64,000 nt of DNA from Rhizomicrobium sp. Lineage in GTDB: Bacteria > Pseudomonadota > Alphaproteobacteria > Micropepsales > Micropepsaceae. The DNA lies in contig JBBCGJ010000001.1 of NCBI GenBank assembly GCA_037200985.1, forward strand, positions 3,262,756 through 3,326,755. The letters are read 5' to 3'. How positions within the stretch are numbered: the stretch's first letter is position 1; the number at the start of each line of letters is the position of its first letter. Shown here piece by piece: positions 34,021-43,253 of the stretch. Under the pieces are notes generated by a model. The model was not told where the DNA came from and made no database searches. It saw only the letters and a program-made list of their open reading frames with translations. Both the position numbers and the translations under genes were made by a program.

Positions 34021-34815
34021 GTGAAGATCGCCACCTGGAATATCAACTCCGTCCGCCTGCGCGCGCCCCTGCTGGCGCGCTTCCTGCGCGAGCATCAGCC
34101 CGATGTCATGGCGCTGCAGGAGACCAAGGTCGAGAACGGGCTGTTCCCGGCAAAGCCCTTCGCGCAGCTCGGCTATGTCCATCAGGCGATCAACGGGCAG
34201 AAAGGCTATCACGGCGTCGCCGTGCTCTCGAAGATACCGTTCAAGAAGACCGAGGTCCTGGGCTTCTGCCGCGAAGGCCATGCGCGGCACATGTGCGTGA
34301 CGCTTCAGAACGGCGTGGAGATCCATGATTTCTACGTGCCGGCCGGCGCCGATGTGCCCGACCCCGACGTCAATCCGAAATTCGCGCACAAGCTCGACTT
34401 CCTGCGGGCGATGGAACGCGACTTCGCGCGGCGGAGCGACCGCGCCGGCGCGGCGGCGATCCTGGTCGGCGACCTGAACGTGGCGCCGCTGGAGCACGAC
34501 GTCTGGAGCCACAAGCAGCTTCTGGACGTCGTCAGCCACACGCCGGTCGAGACCAACCTGCTCGGCGAGGCGAAGGCGGCGTTCGAATGGACCGACGTGA
34601 CGCGGGAGTTCGTGCCGCATGACGAGAAGAGCTATTCCTGGTGGAGCTATCGCGCCGCGGACTGGCTGACCAGCAATCGCGGCCGGCGCCTCGACCACAT
34701 CTGGATCAGCCCGGCGCTGAAGGGCGGGCTCAAGAGCCAGGCCATCGTGACCAAGATGCGCGGCTGGCAGAAGGCCTCGGACCACGTGCCGGTGGTGGCG
34801 GAGATCGAGGTCTAG
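34021..34815 (+). CDS. xthA: Exodeoxyribonuclease III
   Basis: 264 residues, GTG start. Base-excision-repair AP endonuclease / 3'-5' exonuclease: KIATWNINSVRLRAP, metal-binding Glu in ALQETKVE, YHGVAVLSK, catalytic Asp/Asn in VGDLNVAPLEHD, and RLDHIWIS with the final ASDHVPVVAEIE. Length and motifs are complete. Confidence 0.95.
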   Translation: MKIATWNINSVRLRAPLLARFLREHQPDVMALQETKVENGLFPAKPFAQLGYVHQAINGQKGYHGVAVLSKIPFKKTEVLGFCREGHARHMCVTLQNGVEIHDFYVPAGADVPDPDVNPKFAHKLDFLRAMERDFARRSDRAGAAAILVGDLNVAPLEHDVWSHKQLLDVVSHTPVETNLLGEAKAAFEWTDVTREFVPHDEKSYSWWSYRAADWLTSNRGRRLDHIWISPALKGGLKSQAIVTKMRGWQKASDHVPVVAEIEV

Positions 34816-34913
34816 CGGACGGGTCCGCGCGGCAATTCCTGCCGGGCGCCGGCCGCGAAAACCCAGCCATTCCGCCGCGTCCCGGTTGGCGCGCGTCTTG
34901 CGGTGGCCCGGAC

Positions 34914-35534
34914 ATGACGTTCGCCGACTACTCCATGCATGCGGTCAATCCGATTGCCGCCGGCCCGGCGCCGGCTGCCGCGACCGCGTCCGGCGACGAA
35001 GGCGGCTTTTCGTTCGACGACCTGCTCGACATCGTCAATCCGCTGCAGCATCTGCCGGTGGTCGGCACGCTCTATCGCGCCATCACCGGCGACCGGATCA
35101 AGACCTTTCCCAAGATCGCGGGCGATGCGCTCTATGGCGGCTTCCTCGGCTTCGCCGGCTCGCTCGCCGATTCGATGTTCGAGAAGGTCACGGGCAAGAA
35201 TTTCGGCGACACGGTCCTGGCCGCCGTCGAGGACGCGTTCTCGCCGTCCGACGCAGCGCCCACGGGCCTGGCGCGCGCCGCCGCGCCGCCGGTCGACACG
35301 ACGGCGACGCCGGTCGCCTCCACCGCGCCGGCGCTGCCGGCGCCCGGCAATGTCGCGCCCGCCGCGTTGGACACCCTCATGGTGCCGGGCCAGGACGCGC
35401 TGCTCACCGCCCTGTCGCGCAACGCTGTCGGCCCCGATACCGCGACGCGCGCGGCGCTGGCCTATCGCCGCTCCCTCAACGTCGCGCCGGGTGCCGTTCC
35501 GCAGCCCGCGGTTCGCGCTACTGTCGGGCAATGA
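34914..35534 (+). CDS. Hypothetical protein, possibly peptidoglycan-related (206 aa)
   Basis: From ATG 34914. The N-terminal half has FSFDDLLDIVNPLQHLPVVG and YRAITGDRIKTFPKIAGDAL, then GGFLGFAGSLADSMFEKVTG; the C-terminal half is Ala/Pro/Thr-rich and probably disordered. No signal peptide. It overlaps the L,D-transpeptidase-like gene by four bases (ATGA), so it is likely co-translated with it. Family not recognised. Confidence 0.7.
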   Translation: MTFADYSMHAVNPIAAGPAPAAATASGDEGGFSFDDLLDIVNPLQHLPVVGTLYRAITGDRIKTFPKIAGDALYGGFLGFAGSLADSMFEKVTGKNFGDTVLAAVEDAFSPSDAAPTGLARAAAPPVDTTATPVASTAPALPAPGNVAPAALDTLMVPGQDALLTALSRNAVGPDTATRAALAYRRSLNVAPGAVPQPAVRATVGQ

Positions 35535-36037
35535 ACGTCATCGTGCGGCCTCACGGCCGGCAAGCCCTGGTCGATTGGGGCAAGGGTCCGCGCCGCGCCG
35601 CCATCGGCCGCGCCGGCATCGGCGTCAAGCAATGCGAGGGCGACGGCATCACGCCGCTCGGTGCGTTCGCCGTGCGCCGCGTGCTTTATCGCGCCGACAG
35701 GATCGCCGCGCCGGCAACCGCGCTGCCGGTTGCGCCGATCGCGCCGCAGGACGGCTGGTGCGACGCGCCCGCCGACCCGGCCTACAACATGCCGGTGACG
35801 CGCCCCTATCCCGCGAGCAACGAAGCGCTGTGGCGCGGCGACGGTCTCTACGATCTCATCCTCGTGCTCGGCTTCAACGACAATCCGGTGGCGCCGGGCA
35901 AGGGCAGCGCGATCTTCCTGCATGTCGCGCGGCCCGATCGGGGACCGACGGAAGGCTGTGTCGCGCTGGCGCGGGAGGATCTGCAAGACGTCGTGGCAAT
36001 CCTCAAGCCGGGAGATCTTGTTGTGGTTCGTCCCTGA
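35531..36037 (+). CDS. L,D-transpeptidase family protein (YkuD-like)
   Basis: 168 residues. VKQCEGDGITPLGAFAVRRV matches the domain's GDGKTPxG strand and FLHVARPDRGPTEGCVALAR is the catalytic His...Cys motif of YkuD enzymes, which make 3-3 peptidoglycan cross-links or anchor lipoproteins. No signal peptide is visible at this start, so the protein may be a cytoplasmic-looking short form common in alphaproteobacteria. ATGA-coupled to the preceding gene. Confidence 0.85.
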   Translation: MNVIVRPHGRQALVDWGKGPRRAAIGRAGIGVKQCEGDGITPLGAFAVRRVLYRADRIAAPATALPVAPIAPQDGWCDAPADPAYNMPVTRPYPASNEALWRGDGLYDLILVLGFNDNPVAPGKGSAIFLHVARPDRGPTEGCVALAREDLQDVVAILKPGDLVVVRP

Positions 36038-36047
36038 CAATCCCGAT

Positions 36048-36112
36048 TGTCGTGCCCGCGAAGGCGGGCATCCAGCCTGCGACTCTGGATGCCCGCCTTC
36101 GCGGGCATGACA
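36048..36112. repeat. Family A palindromic repeat pair (near-perfect inverted)
   Basis: tgtcgtgcccgcgaaggcgg and, after a nine-base centre, its inverted partner gcccgccttcgcgggcatga. Each arm is itself a hairpin, so the unit can form either two small stems or one 28-base-pair stem. Lies between two convergent stops. Confidence 0.88.
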
Positions 36113-36113
36113 A

Positions 36114-36794
36114 TTACACTTGTGCCCTGATGCGTTCGCCGAAGATGGCGCTGCCGACGCGGACATGGGTGGCGCCGAAGCGGATGGCGATCTCGAAATC
36201 CTCGCTCATGCCCATGCTCAGGAGCGGCAGGTCGTGGTCGCGTGCGAGCTTCGCCAGCAGCGCGAAATGCGGCGCCGGCGCCTCGCCGGCCGGCGGAATG
36301 CACATCAGCCCCTTGAGCGGCAGGCCGAGCGATTTGGCGTGGGCGATCAGCGCATCGGCCTCGCGCGGCGCCACGCCGGCCTTCTGCGGCTCCTCTCCGG
36401 TGTTCACCTGCACGAACAGGAAGGGGTTGCGGCCCGTCTTGTCCATCTCGGCGCGCAGGGCATCGGCCAGCCGCGCGCGGTCGAGCGTGTGGATGGCGTC
36501 GAACAGCATCACCGCGTCGCGCGCCTTGTTGGTCTGCAAGGGTCCGATCAGGTGCAGTTCGAGATCGTCATATTCGACGCGGACCGGCGTCCATTTGGCC
36601 GCCGCTTCCTGCACCCGGTTCTCGCCGAACACGCGCTGGCCGGCGATCAGCGCCGGCTGGATCGCCTCGGCGCCATGGCCCTTGCTGACCGCGACCAGCG
36701 TGGTCGACGGCGCCGGCGCGACGGCTGCCTTTCGCGCCGCCTCGATGCGCGCAATGATGGCTTCGAGGTTCTCGTTGATCTGTTCGGGGGTCAT
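36114..36794 (-). CDS. yggS: Pyridoxal-phosphate homeostasis protein YggS
   Basis: 226 residues, single-domain TIM barrel. PLP Lys in TTLVAVSKGHGAEAI, then FGENRVQEAAAKW, HLIGPLQTNKA, VQVNTGEE and LSMGMSEDFEIAI, THVRVGSAIFGER. Non-catalytic PLP carrier that buffers PLP and affects amino-acid metabolism. The ATG ends at 36792-36794, directly beside the divergent thiE-like start. Confidence 0.95.
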   Translation of the reverse strand: MTPEQINENLEAIIARIEAARKAAVAPAPSTTLVAVSKGHGAEAIQPALIAGQRVFGENRVQEAAAKWTPVRVEYDDLELHLIGPLQTNKARDAVMLFDAIHTLDRARLADALRAEMDKTGRNPFLFVQVNTGEEPQKAGVAPREADALIAHAKSLGLPLKGLMCIPPAGEAPAPHFALLAKLARDHDLPLLSMGMSEDFEIAIRFGATHVRVGSAIFGERIRAQV

Positions 36795-37427
36795 GTGAGC
36801 GATGCGCTTTCGAGACGGAGGCTAGCAAGCGCCGCCGCGCGCCTCAACGCAATGCACCGCATGGCGGGCCGGTTGCCGCCGCTGGTGCTGATGACCGACG
36901 ACGAGCGCCTGCCCGATCCGCTGGCCGCCGCCGCCGCGCTGCCCAGGGGCGCGATGGCGATCGTGCGCGCGCGCGACGCGGCGCGCCGCGGCGAACTGGG
37001 GCGCGCGCTGATCGCGCTGGCGCGTCGCCGCGATCTCTTCGTGCTGATCGCCGACGATCCGGCGCTCGCGGCGCGGCTCGGCGCCGACGGCCTTCACCTG
37101 CCGCAGGCGCGTGCCCGCGAGGCCGGCCATTGGCGCGCCCGGCATCCGGCATGGCTCATCACGGCCTCGGCCCATGCGCCGCGCGCGCTGCAGGCGGCGG
37201 TGGACCTTCTTTTTCTCTCGCCTATCTTCCCGACGCGATCGCATCCGGATCGCGCCGCGCTGGGCGCCGTCCGCGCCAATCTCATCGCGCGGTCGGCGCG
37301 CGTGCCGGTCTATGCCCTCGGCGGGATCGCGCCGCGCAACGCGGCGCTTCTGAGCGGGTTCGCGGGGATCGCGGCGGTGGAGGCGCTGGCCCCCTCCGCC
37401 TCGCTTTGCTCGGCACCTCCCCCGTAA
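36795..37427 (+). CDS. Thiamine phosphate synthase-like protein
   Basis: 210 residues from GTG 36795, with gggggt just upstream; ATG 36852 is the alternative. TIM barrel of the ThiE/TenI type: LPPLVLMTDDERLPDP, GAMAIVRARDAARRGEL, LGADGLHLPQAR, SPIFPTRSHPDR and YALGGIAPRNAALL. Joins the thiazole and pyrimidine halves of thiamine phosphate in true ThiE; alphaproteobacterial second copies may do something else. The last 12 residues (APSASLCSAPPP) are encoded by a family B repeat, so the original C-terminus has been replaced. Confidence 0.8.
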   Translation: MSDALSRRRLASAAARLNAMHRMAGRLPPLVLMTDDERLPDPLAAAAALPRGAMAIVRARDAARRGELGRALIALARRRDLFVLIADDPALAARLGADGLHLPQARAREAGHWRARHPAWLITASAHAPRALQAAVDLLFLSPIFPTRSHPDRAALGAVRANLIARSARVPVYALGGIAPRNAALLSGFAGIAAVEALAPSASLCSAPPP

Positions 37428-37442
37428 ACACGGGGGAGGAAC
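37390..37442. repeat. Family B repeat, right half
   Basis: ccccctccgcctcgctttgctcggcacctcccccg then aaacacgggggagg matches the right arm of the family B units at 24091 and 44283. It has invaded the 3' end of the thiE-like gene, whose stop lies inside it. Confidence 0.8.
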
Positions 37443-37443
37443 G

Positions 37444-38634
37444 TCAGATGTTCACCACGGCGTGCAGGAAGACCGCGTCCATCGCGATGCGGGGGGCGCC
37501 GTTGTAGAACGTGCCGCTGCTGCGCGCGTAATTGTACTTCTGCCAGCCGCCCGAAATCTGCAGGTTCGAATTCACCGCATAGGCCGCGTCCACCACATAG
37601 GCATGCAGCCCCAGCGTCGGCAGGCCAAGCAGGGGCGAACCGTCGGCGCCGCCATTGCCGAACTCGCCGCCGAGCGACCAGGAACCCCGCGTCACCACCG
37701 CGCTCAGATGCAGGCTCTGCGTCGCGCCCGTCGCCAGCGCGTCGTTGATGTCGAAGGTATAGGTATTGGCTTGGCGGAAGGCGCCGCCGACCGCGAGCTT
37801 GGTGTCGTCGTCGATATTCCAATCGGCCTCGCTGCCGACGGCCCAGTCGGTCAGGCCGGCATGGCCCGGCGTCTTGCGGTCGCCATGGGCGACGGTGACG
37901 CCGGCATAGAGACCGAGCGTGATCGGCCCGAAACTGTCCGAATAGTTGACCGCGCCTTCCCACATGCTTTTCTGGCGGTCCATCACATTCGGCCCGTTGT
38001 TGACGAAGGGCAGGATGTCCTTGCCTTCCGACGGCGTGAAGGAGACGGCGATCTGCACGCCGAACAGCCGGGGCGTGTAGTAGGAGATCTTGGCGTAGTT
38101 CAGCGAGGATTCGACCGCGCTGTTCAGCGCGAAGACGTTGATGAACGCCGCGCCGCCGGTCGAGGGATCGCGGAAGAAGGTCGCGTTGGGATTGTCGATC
38201 GTCACTTCGGGATTGACGGTCGGCCCGGTGATCGAGAGCGCATAGGCCGCGCCGTCGGCCATGCCCACATCGATCCGCCCCAGGCCCGTCTGGGCCGTGC
38301 CGTAGAGCTTGGCGAGGAAATCGCTGCCGTAATTATCGCCCGACAGCTTGTCGTGATAGAGCTCGAACTGCCCCTTGAGCCCCAGCGACAACCCGCTGTC
38401 GTAATCGCGCTGCACGCTGGTGTAGAGCGTGGCGGCGCCGGTGCCGTCGGTCTTGGAGAAGGTCCCGGGCTGGTCGGCGTCGAACGCGCTGCCATAGACC
38501 TGGCCGCCGACATTATAGTTGAGGTTGCCCAGCGAGCCGGTGAGCGGCGACAGGCTCCAATCGTCCCACGCGGCGTGCGCGGGCGCGGCCAGGGCCAGCG
38601 ACAGGGCCGATCCGGCCAATAGCGATAATCTCAT
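37444..38634 (-). CDS. Outer-membrane porin-like protein
   Basis: 396 residues from ATG 38634 with signal peptide RLSLLAGSALSLALAAPAHA. The mature chain consists of alternating beta strands typical of a gram-negative porin (SVQRDYDSGLSLGLKGQFEL, AVNYSDSFGPITLGLYAGV), ends in an aromatic-free but amphipathic DAVFLHAVVNI, and is rich in Gly/Asn. Passive uptake of small solutes across the outer membrane is inferred. The 20 residues upstream of this ATG in the open frame lack signal-like character and are excluded. Confidence 0.85.
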   Translation of the reverse strand: MRLSLLAGSALSLALAAPAHAAWDDWSLSPLTGSLGNLNYNVGGQVYGSAFDADQPGTFSKTDGTGAATLYTSVQRDYDSGLSLGLKGQFELYHDKLSGDNYGSDFLAKLYGTAQTGLGRIDVGMADGAAYALSITGPTVNPEVTIDNPNATFFRDPSTGGAAFINVFALNSAVESSLNYAKISYYTPRLFGVQIAVSFTPSEGKDILPFVNNGPNVMDRQKSMWEGAVNYSDSFGPITLGLYAGVTVAHGDRKTPGHAGLTDWAVGSEADWNIDDDTKLAVGGAFRQANTYTFDINDALATGATQSLHLSAVVTRGSWSLGGEFGNGGADGSPLLGLPTLGLHAYVVDAAYAVNSNLQISGGWQKYNYARSSGTFYNGAPRIAMDAVFLHAVVNI

Positions 38635-38841
38635 GCCCAAGCGATCCCGACCTTTTTGTTGCTCATAGCACATCCCCGCTGCAGTCAACGCCAACTTGCG
38701 CGCGCGCCGGTCAAGCCGGTGTTCTTAACCGCCCGGAATGGGTCCGGTTGCGCGGTCGAAAACGGCCATCTATAAGCGCGGACCTAGGGGGGACGCGCGA
38801 GGAAACGCCGTCCAGGCGTTCCAGACAACGAAAGCGGCCCA

Positions 38842-39297
38842 ATGCGATTTCTGCCCCACCGAGTGTTGATAGCGTGCGCTCTGGCCCTCGCCCTGGCGGG
38901 TTGCAGCTCGGACAATACGATGCCCGATGTCGGCACCGGCGCGACCTCCATCTCCTCCGGCACCGGCGCGCGGACCCTGGGCGTCAATTCCTATCTGTGG
39001 CATGCCACGCTGGACACGCTGTCCTTCATCCCGCTGGCCTCCGCCGATCCGTTCGGCGGCGTGGTGATCACCGACTGGTACTCCGCCTCGCAAGTTCCCA
39101 ATGAGCGCATGAAGGTCACCGTCTATATCCTGGACCGCAAGCTGCGGGCCGACGGGCTGAAGGTCGCGGTGTTCCGCCAGGTCAGGGGCGCCGACGGCTG
39201 GGCCGATGCCCAGGTCGCCAGCGACACCGCCACCAAGCTCGAAGACGCCATCCTGACGCGCGCCCGCGAGCTTCGACTTGCGAGCGAAGGCAACTAG
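38842..39297 (+). CDS. DUF3576 lipoprotein
   Basis: 151 residues. Signal peptide with lipobox LALAGC; then GVNSYLWHATLDTLSFIPLA, DPFGGVVITDWY and ERMKVTVYILDRKLRADGLK, which are DUF3576 features. The family stands upstream of leuS in many alphaproteobacteria and is of unknown function. Probably outer-membrane or periplasmic. The 207-base gap upstream shares a promoter region with the porin and contains one TTAAC half-site. Confidence 0.9.
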   Translation: MRFLPHRVLIACALALALAGCSSDNTMPDVGTGATSISSGTGARTLGVNSYLWHATLDTLSFIPLASADPFGGVVITDWYSASQVPNERMKVTVYILDRKLRADGLKVAVFRQVRGADGWADAQVASDTATKLEDAILTRARELRLASEGN

Positions 39298-39377
39298 TTT
39301 TCTGCAAATCGCTGTAGCCTGATCCATGCCGGAGGCCTCAGCGTCTCCAGAACCGGCAGCGGGAAGGTCTCGAAGCG

Positions 39378-41951
39378 ATGGCGCGATACAACGCCAAGGA
39401 AGCGGAACGCAGATGGCAGGCGGCGTGGAACGCCGCCGGCAGTTTCCTGACGCCGTCGCTCGCCGAATCGGGCGGCAAGCCCAAATGTTATGTGCTGGAG
39501 ATGTTCCCCTATCCGTCGGGGCGCATCCATATGGGCCATGTGCGCAACTACACGATGGGCGACGTCATCGCCCGCTTCCGCCGCGCGCAGGGGTTCAACG
39601 TCCTGCATCCGATGGGCTGGGACGCCTTCGGCCTGCCGGCCGAGAACGCGGCGCGCGACAATGTCAGCGCCGGCAAGAACACCGGCACCAATCCGCGCGA
39701 CTGGACCTATGCGAACATCGATGCGATGCGCAGCGAGCTGCAGGCGCTGGGCCTGGCGATCGACTGGACGCGCGAATTCGCCACCTGCGATCCGGAATAT
39801 TACCGGCACCAGCAGAAGCTGTTCCTGGATTTCTACAAGGACGACCTCGTCTACCGCTCCGAAGCGGATGTGAACTGGGATCCGGTCGACATGACCGTGC
39901 TCGCCAACGAGCAGGTGATCGACGGCAAGGGCTGGCGCTCCGGCGCGGCGGTGGAGCGGCGCAAGCTGAGCCAGTGGTTCTTCCGCATCACCCGCTATTC
40001 GCAGGACCTGCTGGCGGCGCTCGATACGCTCGACAAATGGCCGGAGAAGGTCCGGCTGATGCAGAAGAACTGGATCGGGCGCTCCGAAGGGCTGCGCTTC
40101 GCCTTCGACCTGTCGAGCGGCGGGACGCTGGACGTGTTCACGACGCGGCCCGACACGCTGTTCGGCGCCAGCTTCGTCGCGCTCTCGCCCGATCATCCGC
40201 TCACGGAAGAGCTGGCGAAATCCGATCCGGGGCTGGTCGCCTTCATCGCCGAGTGCCGCCGCACCGGCACCGCCGAGGCCGAGATCGAGACGGCGGAGAA
40301 GCTCGGCTACGACACCGGCCTGACCGCGGCGCATCCCTTCGATCCGGCCTGGAAGCTGCCGGTGATGGTGGCCAATTTCGTGCTCATGGGCTACGGCACC
40401 GGGGCGATCTTCGGCTGTCCGGCGCACGACCAGCGCGACCTGGATTTCGCGCGCAAATACGCCCTGCCCGTGCTGCCCGTCGTGGTGCCCGAAGGCGCCG
40501 ACCCCAAGGACTTCAAGGTCGGCGAGGAGGCCTATGTCGGCCCCGGCCGGCTCGCCAATTCCCGCTTCCTGGACGGGCTGTCCGTCGAAGACGCGAAAGC
40601 CGAAATCGCCAGGCGGCTGGAGGCGCAAGGCCGCGGCACGCGCACGGTGAACTACCGGCTGCGCGACTGGCTGGCCTCGCGCCAGCGCGCCTGGGGCTGC
40701 CCGATCCCGATGATCCATTGCGCCAAATGCGGCGTGGTCCCGGCGAAAGAGAGCGACCTGCCGATCCGCCTGCCCGACGACCTGGATTTCACAGTCAAGG
40801 GCAATCCCCTGGACGCGCATCCCACCTTCAAGCACACGACCTGCCCCGCCTGCGGCGGCGAGGCCCGGCGCGAGACCGATACGCTCGACACCTTCGTGGA
40901 TTCCTCCTGGTACTTCGCGCGCTTCGCCGATCCGACGGCGGCCGATCCGGTGAACCGCGACGCGGTGAATTACTGGCTGCCGGTCGATCAGTATATCGGC
41001 GGCATCGAGCATGCGATCCTGCACCTGCTCTATGCCCGCTTCTTCACCCGCGCGATGAAGGCGACCGGATGGGTCGCGCTCGACGAGCCCTTCGCGAGCC
41101 TCTTCACGCAAGGGATGGTCTGCCACGAGACCTATCAGGACGCGGCGGGCGCCTGGCTCCTGCCCGAGGAGGTCGAGAAGCGCGACGGCAAGGCCTATCG
41201 CAAGGGCAGCGGCGCCGAGGTGACGGTCGGCCATTCGGAGAAGATGTCGAAGTCCAAGAAGAACGTCGTCGCGCCGATGGGCATGATCGACACCTATGGC
41301 GCCGACGCGATCCGCTGGTTCATGCTGTCGGATTCCCCGCCGGAGCGCGACGTCGACTGGTCGGAGGCCGGGGCCGAGGGCTGCTGGAAATTCGTCCAGC
41401 GCATCCACCGGCTGGTGACGGAGGCCGAGCCCCTGCCGCCGCCCGGGGCCGCGATCGGCGACGTCGCCGGCGGGGCGCTGGCGCTGCGCCAGGCGACGCA
41501 CCGCGCCATCGCCGCGGTGACCGAGGATCTCGCCCATCTGCGCTTCAACCGCGCCGTGGCGCAGATCTATACGCTGGCCAATGCCGTGCAGCAGCATGCG
41601 GGCGCCGACGGCGCGGTCCGGCGCGAGGCGCTGGAGGCCATCGTGCTCCTGATCGCGCCGATGATGCCGCACTTGGCGGAGACCTGCTGGGAGGCGCTCG
41701 GCCATAAGACGCTGCTGGTCGATACGCCCTGGCCGTCCTTCCGCGAAGCCCTGACGCGGACCGACAGCGTGACCATCGCGGTCCAGGTCAACGGCAAGCG
41801 GCGCGGCGAGATCACCATGCCGGTCGGCGCCAGCGAAGCCGAGCTGCGCGCCGCGGCGCTGAGCGAGGACAACACCGTGCGCGCGCTGGAGGGCAAGACG
41901 CCGAAACGGGTTATCGTGGTGCCGAACCGCATCGTGAATGTCGTGATATGA
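39378..41951 (+). CDS. leuS: Leucyl-tRNA synthetase
   Basis: 857 residues, full length. HIGH motif in [19 protein letters not shown], the CP1 editing domain with [12 protein letters not shown] and [15 protein letters not shown], the zinc-type [16 protein letters not shown], and KMSKS in [13 protein letters not shown]. Charges tRNA-Leu. Overlaps lptE by ATGA. Confidence 0.98.
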   Translation: MARYNAKEAERRWQAAWNAAGSFLTPSLAESGGKPKCYVLEMFPYPSGRIHMGHVRNYTMGDVIARFRRAQGFNVLHPMGWDAFGLPAENAARDNVSAGKNTGTNPRDWTYANIDAMRSELQALGLAIDWTREFATCDPEYYRHQQKLFLDFYKDDLVYRSEADVNWDPVDMTVLANEQVIDGKGWRSGAAVERRKLSQWFFRITRYSQDLLAALDTLDKWPEKVRLMQKNWIGRSEGLRFAFDLSSGGTLDVFTTRPDTLFGASFVALSPDHPLTEELAKSDPGLVAFIAECRRTGTAEAEIETAEKLGYDTGLTAAHPFDPAWKLPVMVANFVLMGYGTGAIFGCPAHDQRDLDFARKYALPVLPVVVPEGADPKDFKVGEEAYVGPGRLANSRFLDGLSVEDAKAEIARRLEAQGRGTRTVNYRLRDWLASRQRAWGCPIPMIHCAKCGVVPAKESDLPIRLPDDLDFTVKGNPLDAHPTFKHTTCPACGGEARRETDTLDTFVDSSWYFARFADPTAADPVNRDAVNYWLPVDQYIGGIEHAILHLLYARFFTRAMKATGWVALDEPFASLFTQGMVCHETYQDAAGAWLLPEEVEKRDGKAYRKGSGAEVTVGHSEKMSKSKKNVVAPMGMIDTYGADAIRWFMLSDSPPERDVDWSEAGAEGCWKFVQRIHRLVTEAEPLPPPGAAIGDVAGGALALRQATHRAIAAVTEDLAHLRFNRAVAQIYTLANAVQQHAGADGAVRREALEAIVLLIAPMMPHLAETCWEALGHKTLLVDTPWPSFREALTRTDSVTIAVQVNGKRRGEITMPVGASEAELRAAALSEDNTVRALEGKTPKRVIVVPNRIVNVVI

Positions 41952-42469
41952 CGCGCTTGCCCGCCATCGCGCTTGCCTTGGGCCTCGCCGGCTGCGGCTT
42001 TCATCCGCTCTATGGCGGGATGAACGGCGCGATGCGCGCGACGCTGGCGACGATCTATGTCGAGCCGGTGTCGGACCGGATCGGCTACGAATTGCGCAAC
42101 CAGATGATCGACCTGCTCGACGGCCCCGGCACGCCGAGCGGCGCGGCCTATCACCTGAAGCTCCAGCTTACCGAGACGACCCAGGGCGTCGCCTTGCAGA
42201 GCGACCCGAACACCTCGACCATCACCCGCTACAACGACACGCTGAAGGTGACCTATTCGCTGACCGACGGGACCGGGAAGGTCGTGACCAGCGGCACCGA
42301 GACCGGCCTCTCGGCCTATAACGTGCTGCCGACGGGTCCGACGATTCCGCTGAGTCCCTCGGCCAATTACGGCACGCTCGCGGCGCAGCAGGACGCCGAC
42401 AAGCGCGCCGCGCAGGACATCGCCGAACGCATCCGCCTCGACCTCAACGTGTTCTTCGCAAAGCGCTAG
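41948..42469 (+). CDS. lptE: LPS assembly lipoprotein LptE
   Basis: 173 residues. The lipobox (LALGLAGC) and GFHPLYGG that follows are typical of LptE, the plug of the LptD outer-membrane LPS translocon. The body has the LptE beta pattern ([40 protein letters not shown]). Position between leuS and holA supports it. Confidence 0.88.
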   Translation: MTRLPAIALALGLAGCGFHPLYGGMNGAMRATLATIYVEPVSDRIGYELRNQMIDLLDGPGTPSGAAYHLKLQLTETTQGVALQSDPNTSTITRYNDTLKVTYSLTDGTGKVVTSGTETGLSAYNVLPTGPTIPLSPSANYGTLAAQQDADKRAAQDIAERIRLDLNVFFAKR

Positions 42470-42489
42470 CTTGGGGCTAGTATGGCGGC

Positions 42490-42672
42490 ATGAAGAAACG
42501 CCCGTCATCGCGCGGCATCATCGGCCACGACCGCTTCGCCAAGATCAGCGCCGTCGAGGGCATCCCGCGCAACGCCGACCTGGACGCCGATTTTCGCCGC
42601 TTCGAGGTGCGCAAGCTTTCGCAGGCGGAACGGCGAAAGTTCCTGGTTCGAAAATATGGCGGCAAGGGGTGA
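42490..42672 (+). CDS. Fic-associated antitoxin (VbhA-like)
   Basis: 60 residues, basic. HDRFAKISAVEGIPRN resembles the inhibitory helix motif of class I Fic antitoxins ([S/T]-x-x-x-E-G), though the expected Ser/Thr is an Ile here. LSQAERRKFLVRKYGGKG is a typical tail. Such proteins insert a Glu that blocks ATP in the partner Fic domain. Overlaps the fic start as GTGA. Confidence 0.75.
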   Translation: MKKRPSSRGIIGHDRFAKISAVEGIPRNADLDADFRRFEVRKLSQAERRKFLVRKYGGKG

Positions 42673-43253
42673 CCGGGTACGACCCCGTCGCCGATCCTTA
42701 TCGCTACGAAGGCACAACGATCCTCAGAAATCTCCAAGGCATCCGCAGCGCGCCCGATCTCGAGCGGTTCGAAGACGCGATGGCCCGCCAGCGCGCCAAT
42801 GAACCGCCGCCAGCCGGCCGGTTCGGCGTCGCGCATTATCGCGCCGTCCACCGGCATCTTTTCCAGGACGTGTATGCCTGGGCGGGCAAATTTCGTACGG
42901 TGCGCGTGTCGAAAGGCGCGAACGCCTTTTGCTATCCCGAGCATATCGAACGCGAGATGCGGTCCCTTTTTCTGTCTCTTGGGGAGCAACGCCAACTCAG
43001 AGGATTGGCCAGGAAAGACTTCGTGCATTCGGCGACGGCCTTTCTTGCGACCCTGAACGCGATCCATCCGTTTCGCGAAGGAAACGGTCGGACGCAGCTC
43101 TCCTTCCTCATGCTCCTTGCGGAGCGAGCCGGGCACCCCATGGACATCGATCGTCTCGAACCGCGACTTTTCCTTGCCGCCATGATCGCCAGCTTTAGCG
43201 GCGATGAGCGGCCGCTCGCCGCCGAACTTGCCAAGCTCACGGAGGCATCATGA
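42669..43253 (+). CDS. Fic-domain adenylyltransferase (toxin)
   Basis: 194 residues from GTG 42669. Core motif HPFREGNGRTQLSF with catalytic His at about 133; upstream HYRAVHRHLFQDVYAWAGKF and FRTVRVSKGANAFCYPEHI are the Fic-typical beta-flap region. Transfers AMP from ATP to hydroxyls of target proteins; mates of small VbhA-like antitoxins often target topoisomerases, but the target here is unknown. Ends inside the holA start (ATGA). Confidence 0.9.
   Translation: MTGYDPVADPYRYEGTTILRNLQGIRSAPDLERFEDAMARQRANEPPPAGRFGVAHYRAVHRHLFQDVYAWAGKFRTVRVSKGANAFCYPEHIEREMRSLFLSLGEQRQLRGLARKDFVHSATAFLATLNAIHPFREGNGRTQLSFLMLLAERAGHPMDIDRLEPRLFLAAMIASFSGDERPLAAELAKLTEAS

Noticed and set aside
39294..41705. 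Minus-strand frame of 803 codons over leuS
   Set aside because: Antisense shadow of a full-length, motif-complete leuS.
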